DNA of 18,537 nucleotides, taken from assembly GCA_020635015.1 (NCBI GenBank), contig JACKAP010000027.1:1-18537 (forward strand). The letters run 5' to 3'. Source of the DNA: Calditrichia bacterium. Its GTDB lineage: Bacteria; Calditrichota; Calditrichia; RBG-13-44-9; J075. Both the position numbers and the translations under genes were made by a program. This document shows positions 6,811 to 14,958 of this stretch, in pieces. The notes under the pieces were generated by a model that saw only the letters and a program-made list of their open reading frames with translations, had not been told where the DNA came from and did no database searches. Each line of letters starts with the position of its first letter. Position 1 is the stretch's first letter.

Positions 6811-7248
6811 TCAGGCCGCCGGCCCGGGAGCGGCGCTTCCCTGAATAGCGGCGCCGAGTTTGATGGCCAGCCAGGCCATCGGCAGGTAGGCAAATATCAG
6901 GTCCACCGCGATAAATGCCTTCGGGGCCGGGATCATGGAGCTTGCAGCAATGCCGCCCAGCAGCGTGAAAACGCCTATTAGCCAGGCAACCCGAATCTTG
7001 TATTTCGGTGCCAGCAGATACCCGACCAGTGCCCCGACCAGCGTTCCGAGCGCATGCGCAAGAAAAGGGAATACGAAATGCCTGGCGCTCAGGAGATGCA
7101 TCGACGTCTTCAGCGACTCCATGTCGGTGACGTCAACTCCTTCCGGCGGCGGAATCACGGCCGGACCAACCGTAACGAGCGTCATATTCACGATACCGCC
7201 GGCAATGGCGCCAACGATAAATGCAGCGATAACTTTAAGCATGGGCAT
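6811..7248 (-). CDS. Conserved small integral membrane protein, function unknown
   Basis: This is a 145-residue protein with four predicted membrane helices, at about 4-26, 57-76, 82-101 and 107-130. Between helices 1 and 2 lies a polar stretch with IPPPEGVDVTDMESLKTSMH, followed by FVFPFLAHALGTLVGA at the start of helix 2. I recall this combination from uncharacterised membrane proteins of Bacteroidetes and relatives; no function is assigned. The frame opens at 7266, but the ATG at 7248 has AGGAGG nine bases upstream, and those bases overlap the earlier ATG, so 7248 is preferred. It stands between the sulfatase-like gene and the exporter with gaps over 150 bp, and seems to have its own promoter (7278-7307). 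Confidence 0.8.
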   Translation of the reverse strand: MPMLKVIAAFIVGAIAGGIVNMTLVTVGPAVIPPPEGVDVTDMESLKTSMHLLSARHFVFPFLAHALGTLVGALVGYLLAPKYKIRVAWLIGVFTLLGGIAASSMIPAPKAFIAVDLIFAYLPMAWLAIKLGAAIQGSAAPGPAA

Positions 7249-7277
7249 CTTTTTTTGCCTCCTCATAATTTGCCTGA

Positions 7278-7307
7278 AACATAAGCGACAGTTCCCTGAT
7301 GAGTCAA
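7278..7307 (-). promoter_or_regulatory. Candidate promoter for the small membrane protein gene
   Basis: On the minus strand TTGACT and TATGTT are separated by 18 bp, giving a start about 25 bases before the ATG at 7248. The -35 box is good and the -10 box matches four of six positions. Confidence 0.4.
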
Positions 7308-7403
7308 CTGTTTTTTAGGGCGTGGTGACATTTAGCCGGCACCGCATATTTAGCGCTTTTTTTTCGCGTTCGGTTTTGTTGTTTTTACGCCCTAATGCTT
7401 GTA

Positions 7404-9299
7404 TTACCGGCCCACTCCGTCCTGAAAGGAGATGGCCTGGCCGGATTGGCGGAGAATGCTGTAGGCCGATTGGTATTGGGAGAGTTCGTCGTAGATCTGG
7501 GCAATTTTATCCGGATAGTCGGCAATCAGATTGTGCTGCTCGCCGGGGTCGTTTGCCAGGTTAAACAGCGCTTCCCGGAAGCGGGGACCGTCCTTGAGCA
7601 GGATATATTTATAATCGCCAAGAACGACCCCAACGCTGGTGAATATCTTGTAATTGGAGATCTCGTTATTGTTGAGCATGAAGATGGGGCGTTCCGCTGC
7701 CAGCGGCCGCAGCAAACTGGCGCCGAGGAAATTGGCCCGGATGGTTTCCGGCAATGCTTCCAGCTTCAGCAGATCGATAGCCGTCGGCACCAGGTCGATG
7801 TTGCTGATATTACGGGTCGTATTTTCCCGCAGTTGGCGGATGGCCTCGCCGTAATTCGGCTGCAGTTTTTTCGGTATGTAAATCCAGAACGGGATGCTGC
7901 TTTCTTCCTCGTAATAGGTGCGAACATGGCCGGAATATCCATGTTCTCCGAAGGCTTCTCCGTGATCTGAAGTAAAGACGATAATGGTGTTTTCAAGCAG
8001 ATTTTCCGCATCTAAGTAAGAAAAGGCATCCGCCAGCAGGGAGTCGAGAAAGCTGATGGAACGATCGTAGCGCTCGAGCAGCTTTCCGGGAGGTGTGCCG
8101 TTGGTAAAGTAAGGATAATGGGTGGCGTTGGTATGCATGACCCCCAAAAACGGGGCATGATCGATAGCCGCCATGGTTTTTTTCCATTCCCGCAGCATGA
8201 AGCGGTCGTCAGTGCCGATATCATGCACCCGGGGCGCATGGCCGATCTCCTTGTTCCAGAAGTAATCCAGTGTGGGGGTTTGAAAAAACTGGTCGAGATG
8301 GCGCCAGGCGAAGCTCTGGGCCGAGATGAAGAAGGTGCGGTAGTTCAGGGCCTTGCCGTAATCGAATAACAGCGGCATGCGATGGAGCACGGTGCCGGGT
8401 TGCACCGGATTGACGCCGGTCAACAGCGAAGTAACCGACAACATGGTGATGGTGGCGTTGGCATAAGCGCGGTTGAAGACGAATACCTCGTCCGGATGCT
8501 CCGCGATAAAGCGGGTCAGGAAAGGGGAGGGATCTTTCCCATAGCCGAAGGCCTTCAGGTTTTGCCGCCGCAGGCTCTCATTTAAAATCACCAGCACATT
8601 GGCGTTTACATTCGGGCTGACCGGGGGAACTTCGATACGCGTCGCCTTGCGCAGGCCGCTGCCGACCACCTCGTGCTTCAGTACCAGGAAATTATAGATA
8701 AAATTGCTGCTGATCGTAAAAGCGTTAAGATCCGCCAACACCGGCCGGCGATTGGTCTGGGCGAAGCTCAGAAATCCGTAGAGGCTGACCGCGAAGAGCA
8801 ACAATAAAATCAGCAGCGAGCGAGCCGGAAGCACCGGCTGCCGGTTGCGGGTGATCTGGAGAATCCACAAGCGTGAAAGTCCCAGCGTAAAAATACCCAG
8901 CACGGTATAGTGCCACCAGGTTACCGAACTGATCAATATGGCATAAACATCAATGGGCTCCTGCAGGATATACTCGAATGTATAATAGTTGGGCATCTGT
9001 TGAAAATAGGCATAATAGCCGTACGAAACGATCAGGAAGGCAATTTCCAGCAGAAACACCAGAAAAACCGGGATCAGGACCAGCAGACGGTTAATCTGCG
9101 ACATCCGGCGGGTGAAATAATAGAAAAGCGACCAGAACAGCAGTGCTACAGCGATGCTGCTCAGATACACCGTCCAATCACTGCCCGACCAGCCGGTGAT
9201 GTTGTGCCGGCGCACGAACAGTTCGATCACGAACAACATTGCCGGGATGCCCGGTATGGCCAGGGGAAGGGGATATGCGTTGCGCAGGGATTTCAGCAT
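7404..9299 (-). CDS. Membrane-anchored sulfatase/phosphoethanolamine transferase-like enzyme
   Basis: This 631-residue protein has about five N-terminal membrane helices (within residues 15-180) and a large soluble domain of the alkaline phosphatase superfamily, expected in the periplasm. The layout matches EptA/CptA-type enzymes, which put phosphoethanolamine on lipid A or core sugars. Likely metal and active-site residues are Glu241 (VLVILNESLRR), a Thr nucleophile in NATITMLSVTSLLTG (Thr283 or Thr285), Asp445 and His446 (FTSDHGEAFGEHG) and His458. His389 and His394 lie in HTNATHYPY. The C-terminal FNLANDPGEQHNL motif is typical of sulfatases rather than EptA. There is no CXPXR formylglycine motif, so aryl-sulfatase activity is unlikely. 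It is the first gene of the minus-strand half. No strong Shine-Dalgarno precedes the ATG at 9299. Confidence 0.88.
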   Translation of the reverse strand: MLKSLRNAYPLPLAIPGIPAMLFVIELFVRRHNITGWSGSDWTVYLSSIAVALLFWSLFYYFTRRMSQINRLLVLIPVFLVFLLEIAFLIVSYGYYAYFQQMPNYYTFEYILQEPIDVYAILISSVTWWHYTVLGIFTLGLSRLWILQITRNRQPVLPARSLLILLLLFAVSLYGFLSFAQTNRRPVLADLNAFTISSNFIYNFLVLKHEVVGSGLRKATRIEVPPVSPNVNANVLVILNESLRRQNLKAFGYGKDPSPFLTRFIAEHPDEVFVFNRAYANATITMLSVTSLLTGVNPVQPGTVLHRMPLLFDYGKALNYRTFFISAQSFAWRHLDQFFQTPTLDYFWNKEIGHAPRVHDIGTDDRFMLREWKKTMAAIDHAPFLGVMHTNATHYPYFTNGTPPGKLLERYDRSISFLDSLLADAFSYLDAENLLENTIIVFTSDHGEAFGEHGYSGHVRTYYEEESSIPFWIYIPKKLQPNYGEAIRQLRENTTRNISNIDLVPTAIDLLKLEALPETIRANFLGASLLRPLAAERPIFMLNNNEISNYKIFTSVGVVLGDYKYILLKDGPRFREALFNLANDPGEQHNLIADYPDKIAQIYDELSQYQSAYSILRQSGQAISFQDGVGR

Positions 9300-9416
9300 T
9301 TTCGGACCGCTATGAGATAAGACCGAGTTTAAGTTTAGTAAAATATTCGATATAAAATCATCGATTGTATGCGAGCTGCTCTCAAATATTTATCCCGGAA
9401 AAATTTGCAGGAACAA

Positions 9417-9428
9417 TGACAATTGTCA
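9417..9428. promoter_or_regulatory. Perfect 12-bp palindrome in the divergent promoter region
   Basis: TGACAATTGTCA is a perfect palindrome between the divergent sulfatase-like gene and tRNA-Gln. It could be an operator, or may simply supply a TTGACA-like -35 box on the minus strand. No matching -10 box is convincing. The rest of 9300-9473 is AT-rich and otherwise featureless. Confidence 0.3.
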
Positions 9429-9473
9429 AGTTTTTTTAATTTTATTAGGGCGTGAATTAATTTCAATATTGGC

Positions 9474-9502
9474 TTGACAACTCCCGGATAGCTTATTATA
9501 TT
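9474..9502 (+). promoter_or_regulatory. Strong sigma-70-type promoter for tRNA-Gln and rplY
   Basis: TTGACA and TATATT are separated by exactly 17 bp. The predicted start is near 9509, about 40 bases before the tRNA. The -10 context TATTATATTCA (9494-9504) recurs exactly before rpsF (13213-13223). Confidence 0.85.
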
Positions 9503-9547
9503 CATGGCCGTTTCAGTGGTCGATTATCTAACTATCGGCCGGGAGAT

Positions 9548-9619
9548 AGGGGTATAGCCAAGTGGTAAGGCACCAGGTTTTGGTCCTGGCATTCCTAGGT
9601 TCGAGTCCTAGTACCCCTG
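9548..9619 (+). tRNA. tRNA-Gln (anticodon TTG)
   Basis: This is a complete 72-base cloverleaf. The acceptor stem is AGGGGTA (9548-9554) pairing with TACCCCT (9612-9618). The anticodon stem CCAGG/CCTGG (9573-9577, 9585-9589) closes the loop TTTTGGT with anticodon TTG at 9580-9582, reading CAA. The T arm holds GGTTCGAGTCC. The discriminator is G, as expected for glutamine. CCA is not encoded. The sequence closely follows E. coli tRNA-Gln. Confidence 0.97.
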
Positions 9620-9647
9620 CTAACCGATTTTGCAGCAACCGTGCATG

Positions 9648-9677
9648 TGCAAGTAGAGTTTCTGCTTGCATTTTTTT
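9648..9677 (+). terminator. Intrinsic terminator or attenuator between tRNA-Gln and rplY
   Basis: TGCAAGTAGA and TCTGCTTGCA form a 10-bp stem with one G-T wobble around the loop GTT, followed directly by seven Ts. Only 20 bases separate it from the rplY ATG. Any transcript from the promoter at 9474 must read through it to reach rplY. Confidence 0.8.
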
Positions 9678-9697
9678 AATTTAGAAAAGGAGTGGTT

Positions 9698-10342
9698 ATG
9701 GCAAGTGTTGTGGTGGAAGCGAAAAAGAGAGATAAATCCGGCACCGGCAATGCGCGTAAATACCGCCGCAGCGGTTTGACCCCGGGAGTGCTTTATTCAC
9801 ATGGCAACGATGCCCTTTCTTTGTTGTTCGATGCAAAAATGCTGTCCTACTTCATCGGTCATTCCCATGGCTTGATCGATCTGTCCGTCGAAGGCGAAAA
9901 AGAAGCTCGGAAGTGTGTGGTGAAAGATGTTCAATACCATCCGGTGACTGAAGATGTTATACATGTGGACTTTCTGGCCGTAAAGATGGGGGAGAAGTTG
10001 ACGATCTCGGTGCCCCTGGTGCTGAAAGGTACTGCGGCTGGGATCAAACACGGTGGTATCCTCGAACACATGCTGCGTGAACTGGAGATTGAGTGTATGC
10101 CGAAAGACATCCCCGATCAGTTGGAAGTGGATGTCACCGGAATGGATATCGGGAACTCGATCCACGTAGCTGATCTCAGTTATGAGAACATCGAGATCCT
10201 GAACGATCCTTCGGAAACGGTGGCGATCATCGAATTGGCAAAGGTGGCGGTGAAGGAAGAAGAAGAAGAGGTCGAAGCAGAAGAAGGTCTCGAAGAGCCG
10301 GAACTGATCCGGGACAGCAAAAAAGACGAAGACGAAGACTAA
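9698..10342 (+). CDS. rplY: 50S ribosomal protein L25 (CTC/TL5 type)
   Basis: This 214-residue protein is the long form of L25, which binds 5S rRNA in the large subunit. The N-terminal L25 domain (about 1-93) includes the conserved RKYRRSGLTPGVLY segment. The C-terminal TL5-like domain (about 94-185) includes VPLVLKGTAAGIKHGG and ends in a strongly acidic tail rich in Glu and Asp. The frame opens at a GTG at 9692, but the ATG at 9698 has AAAAGGAG five bases upstream, so it is preferred. It is followed after 48 bp by pth, a common pairing. Expression may depend on read-through of the upstream terminator hairpin. Confidence 0.96.
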   Translation: MASVVVEAKKRDKSGTGNARKYRRSGLTPGVLYSHGNDALSLLFDAKMLSYFIGHSHGLIDLSVEGEKEARKCVVKDVQYHPVTEDVIHVDFLAVKMGEKLTISVPLVLKGTAAGIKHGGILEHMLRELEIECMPKDIPDQLEVDVTGMDIGNSIHVADLSYENIEILNDPSETVAIIELAKVAVKEEEEEVEAEEGLEEPELIRDSKKDEDED

Positions 10343-10390
10343 TCACCTGCATTCGATGACGAATTGCTTTGAGCTGACCAGGTATGTGAG

Positions 10391-10963
10391 TTGTTTATCA
10401 TTATCGGACTCGGAAATCCAGGAGAGCAATATGCTATGACCCGCCATAATGTCGGATTTATGGCGGTCGATGGCCTGAATGAGCGCTTTCAGGGCAGCTT
10501 CAAAAAAGCAAAAGGTCCTTATCTCCTCTCCGACGTCTCTATTCAACAGACAAAGGTGTTGCTGATTAAGCCGCTGACATACATGAACTTAAGTGGTCAG
10601 GCGGCTTCACATCTTGTCTCCTATTATAAAGCCGAAGATCTTTCAAAGGTGCTCATCGTCTCGGACGATTTTAACCTGCCATTCGGCACGATCCGCCTCC
10701 GTCCATCCGGGAGCGCCGGCGGACAGAAGGGGCTCTTGTCGATATTCGAGGCCCTGCAAACCAACGCGATTGCGCGGCTGAGGATTGGCATTGGCAGCGA
10801 ATTCAAAGCAGCAAAATCCTACGTTTTATCCCCATTCAACCGAAGCGAGCAAAAGATGCTGCCGGATATTCTCAACTGGTCGGCCGATGCAATCGAATCT
10901 TTTGTTGTGAATGGAATCACGAATACGATGAACTTATATAATCGCAACTTGCTATCAGATTAA
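10391..10963 (+). CDS. pth: Peptidyl-tRNA hydrolase
   Basis: This 190-residue cytoplasmic enzyme frees tRNA from prematurely released peptidyl-tRNA. Family residues are visible: GLGNPG with Asn9, TRHNVGF with catalytic His19, TYMNLSG with Asn66, and VSDDFNLPFG with Asp92/Asp93. The later conserved loop reads SAGGQKGL where E. coli Pth has GGHNGL, so a His-Asn pair that contacts substrate in E. coli is replaced by Gln-Lys. The start is TTG at 10391. The frame has no better upstream start, and the next residues FIIIGLGNPG match the family N-terminus. The Shine-Dalgarno is weak. Its position between rplY and hppA suggests cotranscription. Confidence 0.95.
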   Translation: MFIIIGLGNPGEQYAMTRHNVGFMAVDGLNERFQGSFKKAKGPYLLSDVSIQQTKVLLIKPLTYMNLSGQAASHLVSYYKAEDLSKVLIVSDDFNLPFGTIRLRPSGSAGGQKGLLSIFEALQTNAIARLRIGIGSEFKAAKSYVLSPFNRSEQKMLPDILNWSADAIESFVVNGITNTMNLYNRNLLSD

Positions 10964-10988
10964 TCATTTACAAAGCAGGAGGTCGAAA

Positions 10989-13169
<2,181 letters not shown>

Positions 13170-13191
13170 TGACGGAAAAAGCATTTTGCAT

Positions 13192-13221
13192 TTGGAAAAC
13201 AGCGGTGTGGGGTATTATATT
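13192..13221 (+). promoter_or_regulatory. Candidate promoter for the rpsF-rpsR-rplI operon
   Basis: TTGGAA and TATATT are separated by 18 bp. The -10 context TATTATATTCA is identical over 11 bases to that of the tRNA-Gln promoter. The -10 box lies in the loop of the inverted repeat at 13197-13234. Confidence 0.55.
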
Positions 13222-13234
13222 CACGCCGCTGTTT
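13197..13234. promoter_or_regulatory. Inverted repeat between hppA and rpsF
   Basis: AAACAGCGGTGTG (13197-13209) pairs over 13 bp, with one G-T wobble, with CACGCCGCTGTTT (13222-13234) around a 12-base loop GGGTATTATATT. It starts 27 bases after the hppA stop. No T-run follows, so it is not a classical terminator. It may end the hppA transcript, or act as an operator around the rpsF -10 box. Confidence 0.6.
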
Positions 13235-13252
13235 GACAATTTATTAAATCCT

Positions 13253-13276
13253 GCTCCGCCCTTCGTGTGGCGGGGC
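13253..13276 (+). promoter_or_regulatory. Leader hairpin upstream of rpsF
   Basis: GCTCCGCC and GGCGGGGC form an 8-bp stem with one G-T wobble around CTTCGTGT, ending 11 bases before the AAGGAG of rpsF. In several phyla the S6:S18 complex is known to bind its own mRNA leader through a structure with a CCG triplet. A CCG is present here, but I cannot confirm a match to that motif. Confidence 0.4.
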
Positions 13277-13297
13277 CATTAGACCAAAGGAGAAATC

Positions 13298-13864
13298 ATG
13301 GAAAATCTGTATTGTTCCATCTTTATTGTGGATGTCTCCCAGAATCCCGAAGAGGTGGATACGGTCACCAGCCGGATCGTTCAGTTGATCGAAGATCATG
13401 GTGGGGTGATCAAAAAGAACAACCCCTGGGGTAAACGCCGCCTGGCTTATCCGATCGAGAATAAGACCAGCGGCTTTTACGTCGAGATCGAGTTTACTGC
13501 TCAAAGCCGCCTGAATATCCCCCAAATCATCGAAAACGAATTCCGTTTGAACGACCGGGTGATGCGCTACCTGACGTATGTGGTAAGCAAAGAAGAACTG
13601 CGTCAGCGGGAGTTTAGCGCCAAACGTGCCGCTTCCCATTCCGAGGGGCCGAGAAATGAGAAATCTGATGACGCCCCCCGGCCCAAAAGAAGTGATAAAC
13701 CGGCAAGTGCGGTAGCCGAAGCGGAAGCTAAAGCCGAGCCCGAAGCGGAAGCTAAAGCCGAAGCGGAAGCCAAAACCGAGCCCGAAGCGGAAGCCACAGT
13801 CAAAGCCGCCGGGGCTGATGAAGCGCCGGAACCGGTTGAAAATGAAAATAAAGAGACGAAATAG
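13298..13864 (+). CDS. rpsF: 30S ribosomal protein S6 with long charged tail
   Basis: This 188-residue protein comprises a normal S6 domain (about 1-100) and a C-terminal tail of about 85 residues. S6 binds S18 and the central domain of 16S rRNA. Recognisable core segments are NPWGKRRLAYPI and NDRVMRYLTYVV. The tail is low complexity, rich in Ala, Glu, Lys and Pro. It is partly encoded by four 18-bp direct repeats (13715-13798), giving EAEAKAEPEAEAKAEAEAK-like sequence. Typical S6 is 95-135 residues, so the tail is long. AAAGGAG lies five bases before the ATG. It is the first gene of an S6-S18-L9 operon that lacks the ssb or priB gene often found between S6 and S18. Confidence 0.95.
   Translation: MENLYCSIFIVDVSQNPEEVDTVTSRIVQLIEDHGGVIKKNNPWGKRRLAYPIENKTSGFYVEIEFTAQSRLNIPQIIENEFRLNDRVMRYLTYVVSKEELRQREFSAKRAASHSEGPRNEKSDDAPRPKRSDKPASAVAEAEAKAEPEAEAKAEAEAKTEPEAEATVKAAGADEAPEPVENENKETK
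13715..13798 (+). repeat. 18-bp direct repeats inside rpsF
   Basis: Four copies of an 18-bp unit close to CCCGAAGCGGAAGCTAAA begin at 13715, 13739, 13757 and 13781. GCCGAG or ACCGAG hexamers come after the first and third copies. The array is in frame and encodes the Glu/Ala/Lys tail of S6. Confidence 0.85.
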
Positions 13865-13875
13865 GGGAGTATATC

Positions 13876-14148
13876 ATGCAACGAAATAGCAGATCTAGAG
13901 GAAGAGGCGGCCGCCGCGGCGCGATGAAACCCCGCAAAAAACGGATCAGCCGCTTAAGTGAAAACGGAATATTTTTCGTCGACTTCCGCGATACAAAATT
14001 ATTGGTTCGCTATTTGACAGAACAAGGCAAAATTGTGCCCCGCCGGACCTCCGGCAATACGGTGCAACAGCAGCGGCAGCTATCGATGGCCATCAAACGC
14101 GCCCGTCACCTGGCCCTGCTGCCCTTCGTTTCTGATATTCAGCGGTAA
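13876..14148 (+). CDS. rpsR: 30S ribosomal protein S18
   Basis: This is a 90-residue protein of normal length. It has a basic N-terminus rich in Arg and Gly, then DFRDTKLLVRYLTEQGKI and the highly conserved AIKRARHLALLPF near the end. S18 sits on the platform of the small subunit next to S6. There is no cysteine at all, so this is a zinc-free form; zinc-binding S18 variants carry Cys near the NGIFFVDFRD segment and in the SGNTV region. AGGGGAG from the end of rpsF lies five bases before the ATG, and the 11-bp gap suggests translational coupling. Confidence 0.96.
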   Translation: MQRNSRSRGRGGRRGAMKPRKKRISRLSENGIFFVDFRDTKLLVRYLTEQGKIVPRRTSGNTVQQQRQLSMAIKRARHLALLPFVSDIQR

Positions 14149-14176
14149 ACAGATTAATCCGAATTGAGGTTATATC

Positions 14177-14620
14177 ATGAAAATTATACTTCGTCAAGAT
14201 TACGAGAACCTCGGGAATGCCGGAGATGTGGTCAAGGTGAAACCCGGGTTTGCCAGGAACTACCTGCTTCCGAAAAAGATCGCCTATCCGGCCCAGCCGA
14301 ACTATCTGCGAATGATCGAGGAAGAAAAACGCCAGAAAGAACAGCGGCAGCGCAAGGAGAAAAAGCTGGCTGAAGCGGTCGCCGAGAAGCTGAGCGCGGT
14401 GTCGGTCACCATCTCCGCCTCGGTCGGGGAAGAAGACAAGATGTTCGGCTCGGTCACCTCCCAGGATATTGCCGATGAGCTGGCCAAACAGGGCTATGAG
14501 ATCGACCGCCGCAAGATCGTGCTGGAAGAGCCGATCAAAGCCCTGGGGATCTATCAGGTGCCGATCAAACTCTACTCCGGCGTGGAAGCGAATGTCAAGG
14601 TTTGGGTGGTGAAAGAGTAA
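14177..14620 (+). CDS. rplI: 50S ribosomal protein L9
   Basis: This is a 147-residue protein of normal length. The N-terminal rRNA-binding domain (MKIILRQDYENLGNAGDVV, VKPGFARNYLLP) is followed by a long charged connecting helix rich in Lys, Glu and Arg (about 48-75), then the C-terminal domain with FGSVTSQDIADELAKQGYEI. L9 extends from the base of the L1 stalk and helps maintain reading frame. GAGGT lies six bases before the ATG. It is the last gene of the S6-S18-L9 unit, and a strong terminator follows 30 bases after the stop. Confidence 0.97.
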   Translation: MKIILRQDYENLGNAGDVVKVKPGFARNYLLPKKIAYPAQPNYLRMIEEEKRQKEQRQRKEKKLAEAVAEKLSAVSVTISASVGEEDKMFGSVTSQDIADELAKQGYEIDRRKIVLEEPIKALGIYQVPIKLYSGVEANVKVWVVKE

Positions 14621-14650
14621 CCCCCTCTCCATGCACCTGAATGAAATTTC

Positions 14651-14683
14651 AAAAGCCTGTCTTCACCGACAGGCTTTTTTTTT
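14651..14683 (+). terminator. Intrinsic terminator of the rpsF-rpsR-rplI operon
   Basis: AAAAGCCTGTC and GACAGGCTTTT form a GC-rich stem (core 14655-14661 with 14668-14674) around TTCACC, followed by a run of nine Ts. The T-run overlaps the -35 box of the next promoter. Confidence 0.95.
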
Positions 14684-14710
14684 GACTTCCGGCGCTAATT
14701 TTGATATACT
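14682..14710 (+). promoter_or_regulatory. Promoter upstream of priA
   Basis: TTGACT and TATACT are separated by 17 bp. The predicted start near 14717 would give a leader of about 240 bases carrying both palindromic repeats. The first two bases of the -35 box are the last Ts of the rplI terminator. Confidence 0.7.
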
Positions 14711-14845
14711 TCGCAGTTGTCAGTTGCAGTTGTAGTGATCAGTGGTCACTGATCAACATTCAGTTGTCAGTTGTCAGTTGCCAGTTGTAGTGATCAGTGG
14801 TCACTGATCAACATTCAGTTGTCAGTTCTCTGTGGCTCTGTGGCA
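14711..14845. repeat. Duplicated palindromic repeat in the priA leader
   Basis: Two identical 46-bp copies (14727-14772 and 14782-14827) each contain the palindrome TGATCAGTGGTCACTGATCA (14736-14755, 14791-14810). CAGTTGT heptads surround them. An eight-base duplication (TCTGTGGC) follows at about 14827-14845. The same palindrome in variant form precedes radA. Confidence 0.92.
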
Positions 14846-14880
14846 AGTCTTTACAGAAAAATGAAATTTTTTTATGAAAA

Positions 14881-14958
14881 ATGTCTGGTCTTGTGAATAT
14901 TAAGATAGCAGGATTGCCAGGAAAAGCCGTTGAGGAAATGATGAGTTTGCAATCGTGA
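14881..14958 (+). CDS. Possible 25-codon upstream ORF overlapping the priA start
   Basis: An ATG at 14881 opens 25 codons (MSGLVNIKIAGLPGK and so on) ending in TGA at 14956-14958. That stop shares GTGA with the priA GTG start. The arrangement would suit translational coupling or a leader peptide. The strand-then-GLPGK pattern resembles the beginning of a nucleotide-binding fold, so it could be a remnant of a lost gene. No Shine-Dalgarno precedes the ATG, so it may not be translated. Confidence 0.3.
   Translation: MSGLVNIKIAGLPGKAVEEMMSLQS

Noticed and set aside
6650..6844. 64-codon plus-strand frame in the spacer upstream of the ABC exporter
   Set aside because: It has no Shine-Dalgarno, unremarkable composition, no recognisable motif, and runs into the end of the membrane protein gene.
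7289..7316. Plus-strand terminator (ACAGTT, AACTGT and Ts)
   Set aside because: The stem is only 6 bp and AT-rich, and there is no plus-strand gene upstream for it to end.
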